A stretch of 64,000 nt of DNA from Punica granatum (lineage: Eukaryota; Streptophyta; Magnoliopsida; Myrtales; Lythraceae). Below the pieces are notes generated by a model. That model searched no databases, was not told the DNA's origin, and was given only the letters and a program-made list of their open reading frames with translations. Where the stretch lies: contig NC_045129.1 in NCBI RefSeq assembly GCF_007655135.1, positions 9,982,001 to 10,046,000 on the forward strand, in the 5' to 3' direction. Each line of letters starts with the position of its first letter. Within the stretch, counting starts at the first letter, position 1. Shown in pieces: positions 23,338 to 34,475 of the stretch. Both the position numbers and the translations under genes were made by a program.

Positions 23338-26300
23338 AACAATAATATCGTCTCAGTTTAAGCTTTTCTTGTTGCAACCATAAAATTTTAGTGCTTGCAT
23401 TTATAATAGTAATACGTGAGCTACACTGTCATGGGACTAAGAGAATTATTGAAATGCAGAACCCTGTCATCAATGAACTTCTCTGGGTTGTTATCCCCAA
23501 AAGTTGGTCTGCTCAGGACCCTTACTGTACTAATAAGTATGTGGAACTGAAATAATTAGGCTCTCTGGTTTGGGCGTTTGTCTTCTTCTTGGAACACAAA
23601 GAATCTTCCCGAAACACAGAGAAATCAAGAAAAAGGTGTCGATTTGCCTTCACGTCTGTAATATCCTCAGTTTTCTAAAAGAAACGAAGAACCATGAAGT
23701 ACTGGAAGACTTCTGCAGTCTCATACCAAATAGACCAAAATTTTAACAATGTATGCATTCCATTGTCTTCAATTTCTGATGATCACAGCCATCTATCCAA
23801 ATTCTTAAATCCAATCTCTTGCATGATGTATGGCTTGAGCCGACTTCTTAGTGTGTTTTGTCTCTGTAATTTAGGTAGTAGAATATTTCTGATAGAGTTT
23901 TTCTTCTTGTTGCCCCTTTCTAAATCGAGCCTTCAACTTTTTTAGGATAACTTGTTAAGTATTTATAGTAATTTGAAGGTTCTATAGAATTACTTCTTAT
24001 GCATTTAAATTGTTCTCTTTTTTATGTGGCAGTGCTTTGCGAGGGAATGGCATAACAGGTGAGATACCTGAAGAGTTTGGGAATTTGACGAGTTTGAATA
24101 ATTTGGACCTTGAAAATAATCGGTTGACTGGTCAGATACCGGCTTCTCTCGGGAATCTTAAGAAACTTCACTTCTTGTAAGAAGCTGCTTGTCTATTATT
24201 CTTTACCCTAAACTTAATAATGAGAATTTCTACGATGAAGCATATGACGTGGAAATAATCCTAACAGGTCTCTGAGTGAAAATAATCTCAGTGGAAGCAT
24301 TCCAGATTCACTTTCAACTCTTCCCAACTTGATCAATTTGTAAGTTGCCATGCATTATTGTACAAACATTACATCATTATAAATATGTCATTGCTGCATG
24401 CCTTTTGGATTGCCTGTGAAGATACTGAACTACATGAGCAAAACTGTTCAGGCAGCCGGACTCAAACAATCTTGGAGGGCAGATTCCCCCAGCCTTATTC
24501 CAAGTTTCCAAATACAAGTACGATGATGGTGATAGTCATGCGGCTATTATTTTCCTTTTGCTTTGTTCTACTACTTTAAGACTCTTTCACTGTTTCTCAT
24601 CAAAACTGGTGTTTTTGATGTTGCAGTTTTACTGGAAACAAGTTGAATTGTGGAATAAATTTACCCCATCCTTGTGCATCTGATAGCGGCAACTCTGGTG
24701 AGTATTGTCCTCACAGGAAAACGAATTAATATTCCCACAACCTTCCTTAATAGCTGATGGTGTCCTTTTTGTAGGTTCTTCTCGTATGTCAAAGGTCGGA
24801 ATTATTATTGGTGTTGTTGGCGGACTTGTTCTTCTCCTCCTTTGTGGCATGCTTGTTTTCCTATATAAGGGCAGACGGAAGGGCTATAGAAGAGAAGTGT
24901 TTGTGGATGTAGCAGGTTTGTATCACATGCTGATGAATTTTTCTGATATGTATAATTGTGAATTGTTCATGTGACTTGCTTTTTTCTTGCTTTTAACAAC
25001 TTACTAAAAACCATTTTTTGCTGCTTCTGGTTTCCACTTTAGATTGCCATCACGTTACACGTTACTGTTTTGCCACATCGTGGTTCCTAAGTTTGGACCC
25101 TTTTGTGCCCTAAAGTTTACATGAAATAAATTTGAACCTTAAATAAATTTTACACTGTGTTGACTGAAAACTAGTGCAGAAATGCAGAACTAATATTTTG
25201 AAAACTTTCTTTTGTTCTCCAAAAGTTGTTCTGAAATTGCACCCATGGGTATGCCAATATGACATTTTCTGTTTATTTTATGGACTGTTAGGGGTTTGGT
25301 GCAATGTAGAACCAAAATTGAAGCTTTAAGGTGTGAAATTATCTAGATGCAGAAATTCAGGGTGCCAAGAATTATTTGCCTTTATGCTTACATTCATTAC
25401 TATTGTCTTGCCTTTTGATCAGGTGAAGAGGATGGGAGAATGGCATTTGGTCAGTTGAAGAGATTTGCATGGAGGGAACTGCAAATAGCTACAGATAACT
25501 TCAGTGAGAAGAGTGTTCTGGGTCAGGGAGGTTTCTGGAAGGTCTACAAGGGGGTGCTTGCTGATGGCACTAAAATAGCCGTGAAACGGTTGACTGATTT
25601 TGAAAGTCCTGGTGGAGATGCGGCTTTTCAGTGTGAGGTTGAGATGACAAGTGTTGCAGTCCATAAGAATCTCTTGAGGCTGATTGGATTTTGCACCACT
25701 CCCACTGAACGGCTCCTTGTCCATCCCTTCATGCAGAATTTAAGTGTCGCCTATCGGCTCCGAGGTAATTACACAATAGGCTTGAAGATGTTATATATTG
25801 CTAATATTCACTGGTGTGGAGTTATCATGCATGTTCTTAGAGTGGTTATTGGAGCCAACTGAGGCGAGATGAGGCATCTCAGGGTCGATTCTCGCCTACT
25901 GATTTGACACTTAATGGGCAACCATGGACAGGCACAGACGATTCTTGGCTTCAGGTCTTGTGGGTTTTTGATCGACCTAACTAGACTTTCTAACTAGTTT
26001 TTCATCAACAAAGACAAATAAAACTGACATGAATTATGTTACATTTTTTCTCCATCACATTTGATGCTAATAGTGCTGAATTACGCATCTTTGGATGTAC
26101 AAAGGTGAAATTTCTGCATTTTCTTGTGAGTTGGTCCGTCCCCTTTAACTCCATTTTATTTTGGGTTTCTCATTTATCTAATTGCCAATGTCATTTATTG
26201 GAAGCATTTGCGATTAGTGGTTCTTCAATCTTATATTTGGAGATTAGGCATTTTTGATGACTCTTGGTCGCCAATTAATGTTGATTGCTGCAGAGGTCAA

Positions 26301-27391
26301 ACCTGGGGAGCCTGTTTTAGACTGGCCTACGAGAAAAAAAGTTGCCTTGGGAGCAGCACGTGGCCTGGAATACCTACATGAGCACTGCAACCCTAAAATC
26401 ATTCATCGGGATGTGAAAGCGGCGAACGTCCTGCTTGATGAAGATTTCGAGGCTGTAATTGGGGGCTTTGGGCTGGCGAAATTGGTTGATGTCAGGAGGA
26501 CCAATGTAAAAACTCAAGTTCGAGGGACGATGGGGCACATTGCGCCTGAGTATTTGTCCACCGGGAAGTCCTCAGAGAGGACGGATGTTTTTGGTTATGG
26601 GATCATGCTTCTGGAGCTTGTTACTGGTCAACGCGCAATTGATTTTTCACGCTTGGAAGAGGAGGATGATGCCTTATTGCTCGATCGTGTAAGTTCATTA
26701 CTTCTGAAGAAGTCTCCAAGTCCTCCTTCCGTAACGATTGTCACTTAATGTGTATCCTGTTACCTGCTTCTTGTGACATTGTTCGTCATTAATGTAGCTA
26801 AGTTTGGAAAACATGAAGAATTTGCTTTTCCCGTTTTAAGCTCTGCATGGTTCTGAAGTTTTCCACTTTTCTATTCTTCTCTCTTTGGGAGAAAAGTAAC
26901 GGATGTTCTGCATTTTGGTAAAAAAATTTGTATTTACCGTTAGACATGCAGTCTAGCTTGCTCTTTTCAGATTATTTGTTTCCCCGTGATTCTATACCAG
27001 TCCGAGCCAGATTTTCAAGCTTTGATCTGGGGGTTTTGTTTGGCTGAAATCTCGATTATACATGCGGTTTTTGAAGGTCAAGAAGCTTGAAAGGGAGAAG
27101 AAGCTTGATGCAATAGTGGACCGAAACCTGAACAAGAATTACAACATGCAAGAAGTAGAGATGATGATCAAAGTGGCTCTTCTCTGCACCCAGGCTTCGC
27201 CTGAGGAACGGCCCCCGATGTCTGAGGTCGTGAGGATGTTGGAAGGGGAGGGACTGGCTGAGCGGTGGGAGGAGTGGCAGCACATCGAAGTGACTCAGAG
27301 GCAGGAATACGAGCGGTTGCAGAGAAGGTTCGACGGGGGAAAAGATTCCGTGTACAATCAGGATGTGATCGAGTTGTCAGGTGGAAGATGA
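23338..27391 (+). pseudogene. LRR-II receptor-like kinase, copy 3 (5'-truncated, catalytic core altered)
   Basis: The exon 3-11 equivalents are 23460-23531, 24033-24176, 24268-24339, 24452-24517, 24627-24697, 24775-24915, 25423-25764, 26294-26688 and 27077-27391. All keep their lengths and reading frames. The start exon and nearly all of exon 2 are deleted. The exon 2 donor is changed from GTAAGC to TTAAGC and the exon 3 donor from GTAAGT to AATAAGT. In the kinase domain the third loop glycine is tryptophan (GQGGFWKV, codon 25536-25538) and the DFG aspartate is glycine (GGFG, codon 26464-26466), which would abolish magnesium-ATP chemistry in a normal kinase. No signal peptide can be made from visible sequence. 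Most likely a recent pseudogene. A transcript from an unknown promoter encoding a membrane-anchored pseudokinase is possible but unsupported. Confidence 0.87.
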
Positions 27392-27691
27392 ACGTTTCTT
27401 ACTTCCTTTTTTTCCCTGAAATATTTTGGGACCTCATGTTTGCAAGGTTGTAGCTTCATCTGTAGATGCTCTTGCGAGGTTCGAGTATCTTGTTTTCGGG
27501 TACTTATGTTTGTGATTGGGACCTGGAATGGTTGGGTTATATATAATATTGATGTTGTAAATTGATTCTCGAACATTTAATTTGACACATTCGAGCCGAT
27601 CATAGGCTTATTCAAATGCTGAATTGAACTCCAAAATAGCCGATCATCTTCTCGGAAACATAGAGGAAGAACCAATACAGGGAAGGGTACA

Positions 27692-29247
27692 TTATATCTT
27701 CACTCGGTGGATGAGTTGATTGATCAATCTGTCTAAACTGGCAGTGGAAGATCCTCCTTTGCTGGTAGCTTTATGTGCCTTCATTTTCCACCCCATTGCC
27801 CTTTCCCTCTTCTCTTTTCCGGTTTCTCCGATCATCATTTCCTTTATAAGTCGGGCGATTGCATCCTGTTTCGCATTGTGCTGAATCTCCATCCCGTTGC
27901 CCCAAACGGAGGACATGCTCCAGGAATTAGTTGGCTGTTCTGCACGCAAGGGGAAGCAGAGTACAGGGACACCGACGGCCAAGCTCTCTGAGAGGGAATT
28001 CCACCCGGCATGAGTGATGAACAGGCCGATGGACCTGTGCGAGAGCACCTTCTCCTGGGGACACCAGGTCGCTATCAGACCCTTCCCTTTGGTCTCCTCC
28101 AAGAACCCCTCGGGGAGCTTGGCCGAGCTACCCATCGCCAGGTCTGGCCTCAGGACCCACAAGAAGTGGAATCCACAGGCTCTGAGACCCCAGGCAAACT
28201 CTGCTACGGTCTCGTCCGTAGTGACAACAATGCTCCCGAAGTTAACATACACGACCGACCGTTTATCTCTTCGGTCCAGCCACTCGAGGCACTCTGCCTC
28301 TTCCTTCCAGAGGGTGGAGTCCATAGTGGAGTTGGCTCGGGTTTCAGGCTCATTCCGGGCGGAAAGATGTAGTGGCCCAATAGTATAAATTGGAGGGAAG
28401 ACTGATCCCAGTTCTGAGAGTACTTCCTTCTCAAGCTCATCGAACGTGTTGATGATGAGACCCGAAGAGATCTTGCAGTTCTCCATTTGCTCGATCATGA
28501 AATTGAGCATTACGTCTTCTGGGTCTGTTGTGCGGCAGAACGCCGGCACGTGCTTGAGCTTCAGTCCTTCCATCGCTTTTATCCCCTCCAATGGAGTCTC
28601 AAGGTATCCATTGCTCTTGTCACTCTCATCTATAAACAAACAAAGAAACATTAAACAAATGTATTAGACTACAGTTTTTCGTAGACTGCTAACAGTACCA
28701 TAATTATGAAATGGTGGGCTTTAAAGGAAGCAAGATCAAATGGACCTTTCAATGGAACTATTCCTCTCCTGACAAGCTCAGCATACTGATTATACCCCAA
28801 AAGGCCGCAGGCCGAAGCAGTCCAGAACTGAACCTCGAATATGCCAAGTTCTTGAGCGACCCGAACCGTGAAGCTCATGACTGCATCCGAGATAACACAG
28901 GTCACCCGCGGGATGTCCGGGGTCGAGTTCAGCTTGATCAGTAGCTGCTTGAATGGAGCGACCGAGTGCTTCCTTGTGGAACCACACACGTCCGCGGTTC
29001 TCTGGGTGGCATCGGGGTTGTCAGATGGGGGTAGGCCATCAGGTATTGCTTCAAACCGGAAATCCGACAGGCCCTGGATGGATCCCAGGCCCTTGGCACG
29101 GACCAGGCGGTCCCTGTGGTACTCGGTGTAGACAAACGTGATGTGCAAGCCCCTCGAATGTAAGAGCTTTGCGAGCTGCATTAGTGGATTGACGTGACCT
29201 TGCGCTGGGTATGGAACAAGAACTGCATGTGGCTTCTGAGATTCCAT
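27692..29247 (-). CDS. UGT85-type UDP-glucosyltransferase A
   Basis: Family 1 glycosyltransferase that moves glucose from UDP-glucose to a small lipophilic acceptor in the cytosol. Exon 1 is 28746-29247 and exon 2 is 27692-28629 (1440 bases, 479 aa). The single intron interrupts the PLK|DES codon, which is the UGT85 intron position. The ATG at 29247 opens [20 protein letters not shown], with His18 as the expected catalytic base. The 44-residue PSPG motif runs from about 356 (WCPQEKVL) to about 399 (RAEQ). Its final Gln is associated with UDP-glucose use. PSPG variants are HAGWNS instead of the usual HCGWNS and CFPL instead of CWPF. Known UGT85 enzymes act on iridoid aglycones, cyanohydrins and terpenoid alcohols; the acceptor here cannot be told. 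Its 3' end faces kinase copy 3 at 300 bases. Confidence 0.9.
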
Positions 29248-30186
29248 GGATTGATTCTACCTCCCCAAGTTATCAGATTGTTGCATCAACTCTCAAATGA
29301 CTCCAACTACAATTATCCACAATGTATATTTTTATAAACAAATTTTTTTTTCACTTATTTTTTCTTTTAATTTTCCAATGGCCTACCTAGAAAAATTATC
29401 GACCAATTGTGATTCACTTTTCGAAAGCTCAAAGGTCACTGTACTTTGCCTAGATTGACCCGGCAAGGCTCATTAAATTATTGGACTGACCGACGCCCCT
29501 ATCTTATTGGTAAGAGTGAGATGGACACGGTTCGATTTGCTGAGTGGGCTCCATCTCTGATAAAAACAATATAGTTCAATGGGAAATTCTATCATGATTT
29601 CGTGTCACGGTGACATCACATTGAGAGCCATTGGTTGAGTTGCTCTCCCGCAGGTCCCGTGGGCAATCAACGGCTCCCGACGTGATATCACCATGACACA
29701 ATGTCTTGTCAGAAGCCCTCTAGTTCGATTGTCCTTTGTCATCAAGTCCGAAAGGTTTTCTGCAACTTTTGGATCCCCTCAGGCTTTGTATTCATGTTGG
29801 TGGAATGGGCAGATGAAAGATGAAATATTATCGGGAGAACAATAATCTTTCTTTCACAGAGAAATTTGTACAGTATTAGCGAATTAGTGGTGCAAATCTG
29901 TATTTCGAATATTCTGGATTGGTCTAGGACCTGTTGTGACAATGATTGAGATTCTGAGCCAAGCAGAAGATAGCATTAATATTGAGAGTTGAAATTCGCT
30001 TGATATGGCTTTGTCAAGTTGCTGTTAGAAGATTGCCCCGTTTCACATTGCAATATGATAAAAACAGATTAAATTGCAAAGTCGTTGTCATTGACATGTT
30101 CCACCAAATGTCCTCATCTTGTCCCAAAATGAAGCTAGACTAGATTGGATTATTGAATCGGATGCAACCTCGCATTCTTAAGAAAG
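29248..30186 (-). promoter_or_regulatory. 5' upstream region of UGT A
   Basis: Almost identical to 32270-33190 upstream of UGT B, so both genes carry the same proximal promoter. It includes an imperfect hairpin at about 29585-29720 (GTGTCACGGTGACATCAC against GTGATATCACCATGACAC). No coding frame is convincing. At about 30186 the sequence switches to a kinase last-exon fragment. Confidence 0.55.
29585..29720. repeat. Imperfect hairpin (small foldback), copy 1
   Basis: Two arms of about 55-60 bases, inverted, around a short GC-rich loop (CTCTCCCGCAGGTCCCGTGG region). The equivalent at about 32595-32730 has lost several loop bases. Likely a MITE remnant; the pairing is too imperfect for a standard microRNA precursor call. 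Confidence 0.5.
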
Positions 30187-30199
30187 CACGCTTTTGAAG

Positions 30200-30450
30200 G
30201 TCGAGAAGCTTGAAAGGGAGAAGGAGCTTGATGCAATAGTGGACCGAAACCTGAACAAGAATTACAGTCTCTGCACCCAGCCTTCGCCTGAGGAATGGCC
30301 CCCGATGTCTGAGGTCGTGAGGATGTTGGAAGGGGAGGGACTGGCGGAGCGGTGGGGGGAGTGGCAGCACATCGAAGTGACTCGGAGGCAGGAATACGAG
30401 CAGTTGCAGAGAAGGTTCGACTGGGGAGAAGATTCTGTGTACAATCAGGA
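30200..30450 (+). pseudogene. LRR-II kinase, broken last exon (copy 4)
   Basis: Matches exon 11 of the kinase copies starting at the same splice acceptor (GAAG before 30200), but nothing of the other ten exons is present. About 40 bases are missing after KNLNKNY-like codons (the [14 protein letters not shown] part). The end is also deleted, going straight from YNQ to 3' UTR sequence without ELSGGR or the stop. It is the left end of the ~3-kb duplicated block that carries UGT B. Confidence 0.88.
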
Positions 30451-30713
30451 GGGACCTCATGTTTGCAAGGTTGTAGCTTCATCTGTCGATGCTTTTGCGA
30501 GGTTCGAGTATCTTGTTCTTGGGCACTCTGTTTGTGCTTGGGGCCTGGAACGGTTGGGTTATATGTCATATTGATATTGTAAATTAATTCTCGAACATTT
30601 GATTTGACACATTCGAGATGATCATAGGCTTATTCAAATGCTGAATTGAACTCCAAAATAGCCGATCATCTTCTCGGAAACATGGAGGAAGAACCAATAC
30701 AGGGAAGGGTACA

Positions 30714-32269
30714 TTATATCTTCACTTGGTGGATGAGTTGATCGATCAATCTGTTTAAACTGGCAGTGGAAGATCCTCCTTCGCTAGTAGCTTCATGTGC
30801 CTTCATTTTCCACTCCATTGCCCTTTCCCTCTTCTCTTTTCCGGTTTCTCCGATCATCATTTCCTTTATAAGTAGGGAGATTGCGTCCTGTTTCGGATTG
30901 TGCTGAATCTCCATCCCGTTGACCCAAACGGAGGACACGCTCCAGGAATTAGTTGGCTGTTCTGCACGCAAGGGGAAGCAGAGTACAGGGACACCGACGG
31001 CCAAGCTTTCTGAGAGGGAATTCCACCCGGCATGAGTGATGAACAGACCGACGGAACTGTGCGAGAGCACCTTCTCCTGGGGACACCAGTTCGCTATCAG
31101 ACCCTTCCCTTTGGTCTCCTCCAAGAACCCCTCGGGGAGCTTGGCCGAGCTACCCATCGCCAGGTCTGGCCTCAGGACCCACAAGAAGTGGAATCCACAG
31201 GCTCTGAGACCCCAGGCAAACTCTGCTATGGTCTCGTCCGTAGTGACAACAATGCTCCCGAAGTTAACATACACGACCGACCGTTTATCTCTTCGGTCCA
31301 GCCACTCGAGGCACTCTGCCTCTTCCTTCCAGAGGGTGGAGTCCATAGTGGAGTTGGCTCGGGTTTCAGGCTCATTCCGGGCGGAAAGATGTAGTGGCCC
31401 AATAGTATAAATTGGAGGGAAGACTGATCCCAGTTCTGAGAGTACTTCCTTCTCAAGTTCATCGAACGTGTTGATGATGAGACCCGAAGAGATCTTGCAG
31501 TTCTCCATTTGCTCGATCATGAAATTGAGCAGTACGTCTTCTGGGTCCGTCGTGAGGCAGGGCACCGGCACGTGCTTGAGCTTCAGTCCTTCCATCGCTT
31601 TTATCCACTCCAATGTAGTCTCAAGGTATCCATTGCTCTTGTCACTCTCATCTATAAACAAACAAAGAAACATTAAACAAATGTATTAGACTGCAGTTCT
31701 TCGCAGTCTGCTAACAGTACCATAATTTTGAAATGGTGGGCTTTAAAGGAAGCAAGATCAAATGGACCTTTCAATGGAACTATTCCTCTTCTGATAAGCT
31801 CAGCATACTGATTATACCCCATAAGGCCACAAGCCGAAGCAGTCCAGAACTGAACCTCGAATATGCCCAGTTCCTGAGCGACCCGAACCGTGAAGCTCAT
31901 GAGCGTGTCCGAGATAACACAGGTCACCCGCGGGATGTCCGTGGTTGAGTTCAGCCTAATCAGTAGCTGCTTGAATGGAGCGACCGAGTGCTTCTTTGTG
32001 GAACCACACACGTCCGCAGTTCTCTGGGTGGCGTCCGGGTTGTCAGATGGGGGCAGGCCATCAGGTATTGCTTCAAACCGGAAATCCGGCGGGCCCTGGA
32101 CGGATCCCAAGCCCTTGACACGGACCAGGCGGTCCCTGAGGTACTCGGTGTAGACAAACGTGATGTGGAAGCCTCTCGAATGTAAGAGCTTTGCGAGCTG
32201 CATTAGGGGATTGACGTGACCTTGCGCCGGGTATGGAACAAGAACTGCATGAGGCTTCTCAGACTCCAT
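30714..32269 (-). CDS. UGT85-type UDP-glucosyltransferase B
   Basis: Exon 1 is 31768-32269 and exon 2 is 30714-31651, with the same intron position and the same 479-aa length as UGT A, offset by 3022 bases. It is a recent tandem duplicate and most residues are identical. His18 in PAQGHVN and the complete PSPG motif ([15 protein letters not shown] to RAEQ) are present, again with HAGWNS and CFPL. Differences from A cluster at the start (MESEKPHA), at the exon junction region (ETTLEWIKAMEG for [25 protein letters not shown] for [13 protein letters not shown]) and near the end ([19 protein letters not shown]). The residues after the NGYLET segment lie in the acceptor-facing part in this family, so acceptor preference may differ. 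Expected cytosolic, single-domain enzyme; acceptor unknown. Confidence 0.9.
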
Positions 32270-33190
32270 GGATTGATTCTACCTCCCCAAGTTATCAGAT
32301 TGTTGCACACAATTATCCAGAATTTATATTTTGATAATAATTTATAAACATAATTTTTTTTCACTTCTTTTTTCTTTTAATTTTCCAATGGCCTGCCTAG
32401 GAAAATTATCGACCAAATGTCAACCGGATTCACTTTTCGAAAGCTCAAAGGTCACTGTAGTTTGCCAAGACTGACCCGGCAAGCCTCATTAAATTATTGG
32501 ACTGACACCCCTTTCTTTTGATCTTACTGGTAAGAGACTGAGATGGACACGGTTCGATTTGCTGAATGGGCTCCATCTCTGGTAAAAACAATATAGTTCA
32601 ATGGGAAATTCTAACACGACTTTGTGTCACGATGACATCACATTGGGGGCTATTGGATGAATTGCTCTCCGGCGGGCCCCCTGTGCAATCAACGTGATAT
32701 CACCATGACGCAATGTCTTGTCAGAAGCCCTCTAGTTCGGTTGTCCTTTGTCATCAAGTCCGAAAGGTTTTCTGCAACTTTTGGATCCCCTCAGGTTTTG
32801 TATTCATGTTGGTGGAATGGGCTGGTGAAAGATGAAATATTATCCGGAGAATAATAATCTTTCTTTCACAGAGAAATTTGTGCAGTATTAGCAAATTGGT
32901 GGTGCAAATCTCTATTTCGAATATGCTGGATTGGTCTAGGACCTGTTGTGACAATCATTGAGATTCCGAACCAAGCATAAGACAACATTAATATTGAGAG
33001 TTGAAATTCGCGTGATATAGCTAGGTCGAGTTGCTGTTAGAAGATTGCCCCGTTTCACATTGCAAGATGATAAAAACAGATTAAATTGCGGAGTCATTGT
33101 CATTGACATGTTCCACCAAATGTCCTTATCTTGTCCCAAAATGAAGCTCGACTAGATTGGATTATCGAATCGGATGCAACCTCGCATTCT
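32270..33190 (-). promoter_or_regulatory. 5' upstream region of UGT B
   Basis: Duplicate of 29248-30186 with small indels, including the hairpin at about 32595-32730. The similarity ends at about 33200, which marks the right boundary of the ~3-kb tandem duplication. No gene is seen inside. Confidence 0.55.
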
Positions 33191-33369
33191 TAAGAAAGCA
33201 TTCAAGCGTTTTGTCTGTCTTGATGGAATGACAAAATTCGGAAGTGATAGATCGTGTTATCGTTTTGAAACGAGAAAAGCATGACGATTTTGAAACTTAC
33301 TGTTTTCATTAGCGCAGGGCAAAAGATTATCAACAAAAGGAACATGTCACTGTCTCTCAGTTTTTTCAA

Positions 33370-33787
33370 AGCTGAGATGAGTAGTTTAAGAAACTGAATG
33401 CTGCAAGCACTTTTCTTGAGGGCAACTTGCTCGTTGAAGCTAATGACCACATCTCAGATCACATATGAAACATCGGGAACATATCGAGTTCGACCGGGAG
33501 CATCATAAACAGAGCGACCAACTTCTTTTTCATTGAAATCGTGCAAATATGCACAATCATGGGCTGCCTCTGGCCACCTCATCTGGGACAGGCAATCTGG
33601 AGCAGCCATGAACCAGAAGTCTTGTAAGCCCAGAACACTTTGAGGTTTGAGGGCCCTGGCAAGGACGGGCTAGTTTTTGTTCGGCATTCAGTGTACAGGA
33701 AGATAAGTTAGAAGCCTTGGTAGGTCACATGGAGGATTAATATAGCCTTGTGATGCCAACAGAACAAAGACAGCACGAGCCTTCCAT
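33370..33787 (-). pseudogene. Degenerate UGT exon-1 relic
   Basis: On the - strand from an ATG at 33787, the frames together recall the UGT N-terminus. ARAVFVLLASQGYINP parallels [29 protein letters not shown] parallels [24 protein letters not shown]-stop-DVVISFNEQVAL stretch parallels the [18 protein letters not shown] region. Several frameshifts and stops separate these pieces, and the catalytic-histidine position reads QGY. The identity level is far below that among the other copies, so this is an older loss. It lies immediately beyond the duplicated promoter of UGT B. Confidence 0.65.
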
Positions 33788-33799
33788 AGTTTGAATGCT

Positions 33800-34475
33800 T
33801 CCGACCGAGATTTAGAATCATAGAGCAAAAACAATTCTAAGTGCAAAAGTTTGGACTTCACAATGGAGTTAAGGACTCATACTGGCATTCTACAATATTT
33901 CTTGAATTCCTGTTTTGCTTTCAAATCTTTTCTGTTGCTCTGTTTTGTTGATCGACCATTCCCGACTGGTCCAGGGTCTGGACCACCTCGAGTCCGATAT
34001 TTATCATAGATGACAAATCGAAGACGTAAGCTTTTGTCTAGATGTCATCCCATTATGTTAATTCGCCATAAAGACCAAGTTTGTGGAACGGTTGAAAAAT
34101 TACAGGTTAGGTCAGTTTGCAATGCCATGTAAAGCCGATTACATAACTGATTAATTTATAGTTCCTCCTCATCTATCAAGGGAATACTGTTAGAATCCTC
34201 CAAGTTTTCGGATTGTCTTCTGATGCCAATGTTCAAGACGAAACTACCACAAAATGCGATCGATACCTATAAAGTGAGCTCGGGTACTGTCTATTCGTGA
34301 TTGAGCATATTTACTGAAGAATGATGAAGATCAACATTTGGCTTATCAGCAGATTTAGTACTTCCAATTCCCAAACAAAATCACAATGTTTTGAGTGATT
34401 TGAATACCAGAACAATAAGTTTTAGCAAAACTTCGAGGGCCAAATCCTTATATCTCACTCATCAAAATTGAAAAG
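33800..34475. other. Spacer/3' region of the cofactor C gene
   Basis: No coding frame recognised. The right part should contain the 3' UTR of the gene ending at 34476 on the - strand. Confidence 0.4.

Noticed and set aside
22353..23361. Open frames on both strands between 22.3 and 23.4 kb
   Set aside because: They are hydrophobic or low-complexity, driven by CT and GT repeats, with no splice-consistent extension or family resemblance.
28010..28388. + strand open frames of ~120 aa opposite UGT exon 2 (also 31032-31410, 17543-17794)
   Set aside because: Antisense shadows of the UGT coding sequence, repeated wherever UGT is present.
29585..29720. Possible microRNA precursor
   Set aside because: The hairpin arms pair with too many mismatches and no known mature microRNA sequence was recognised; kept only as a repeat.
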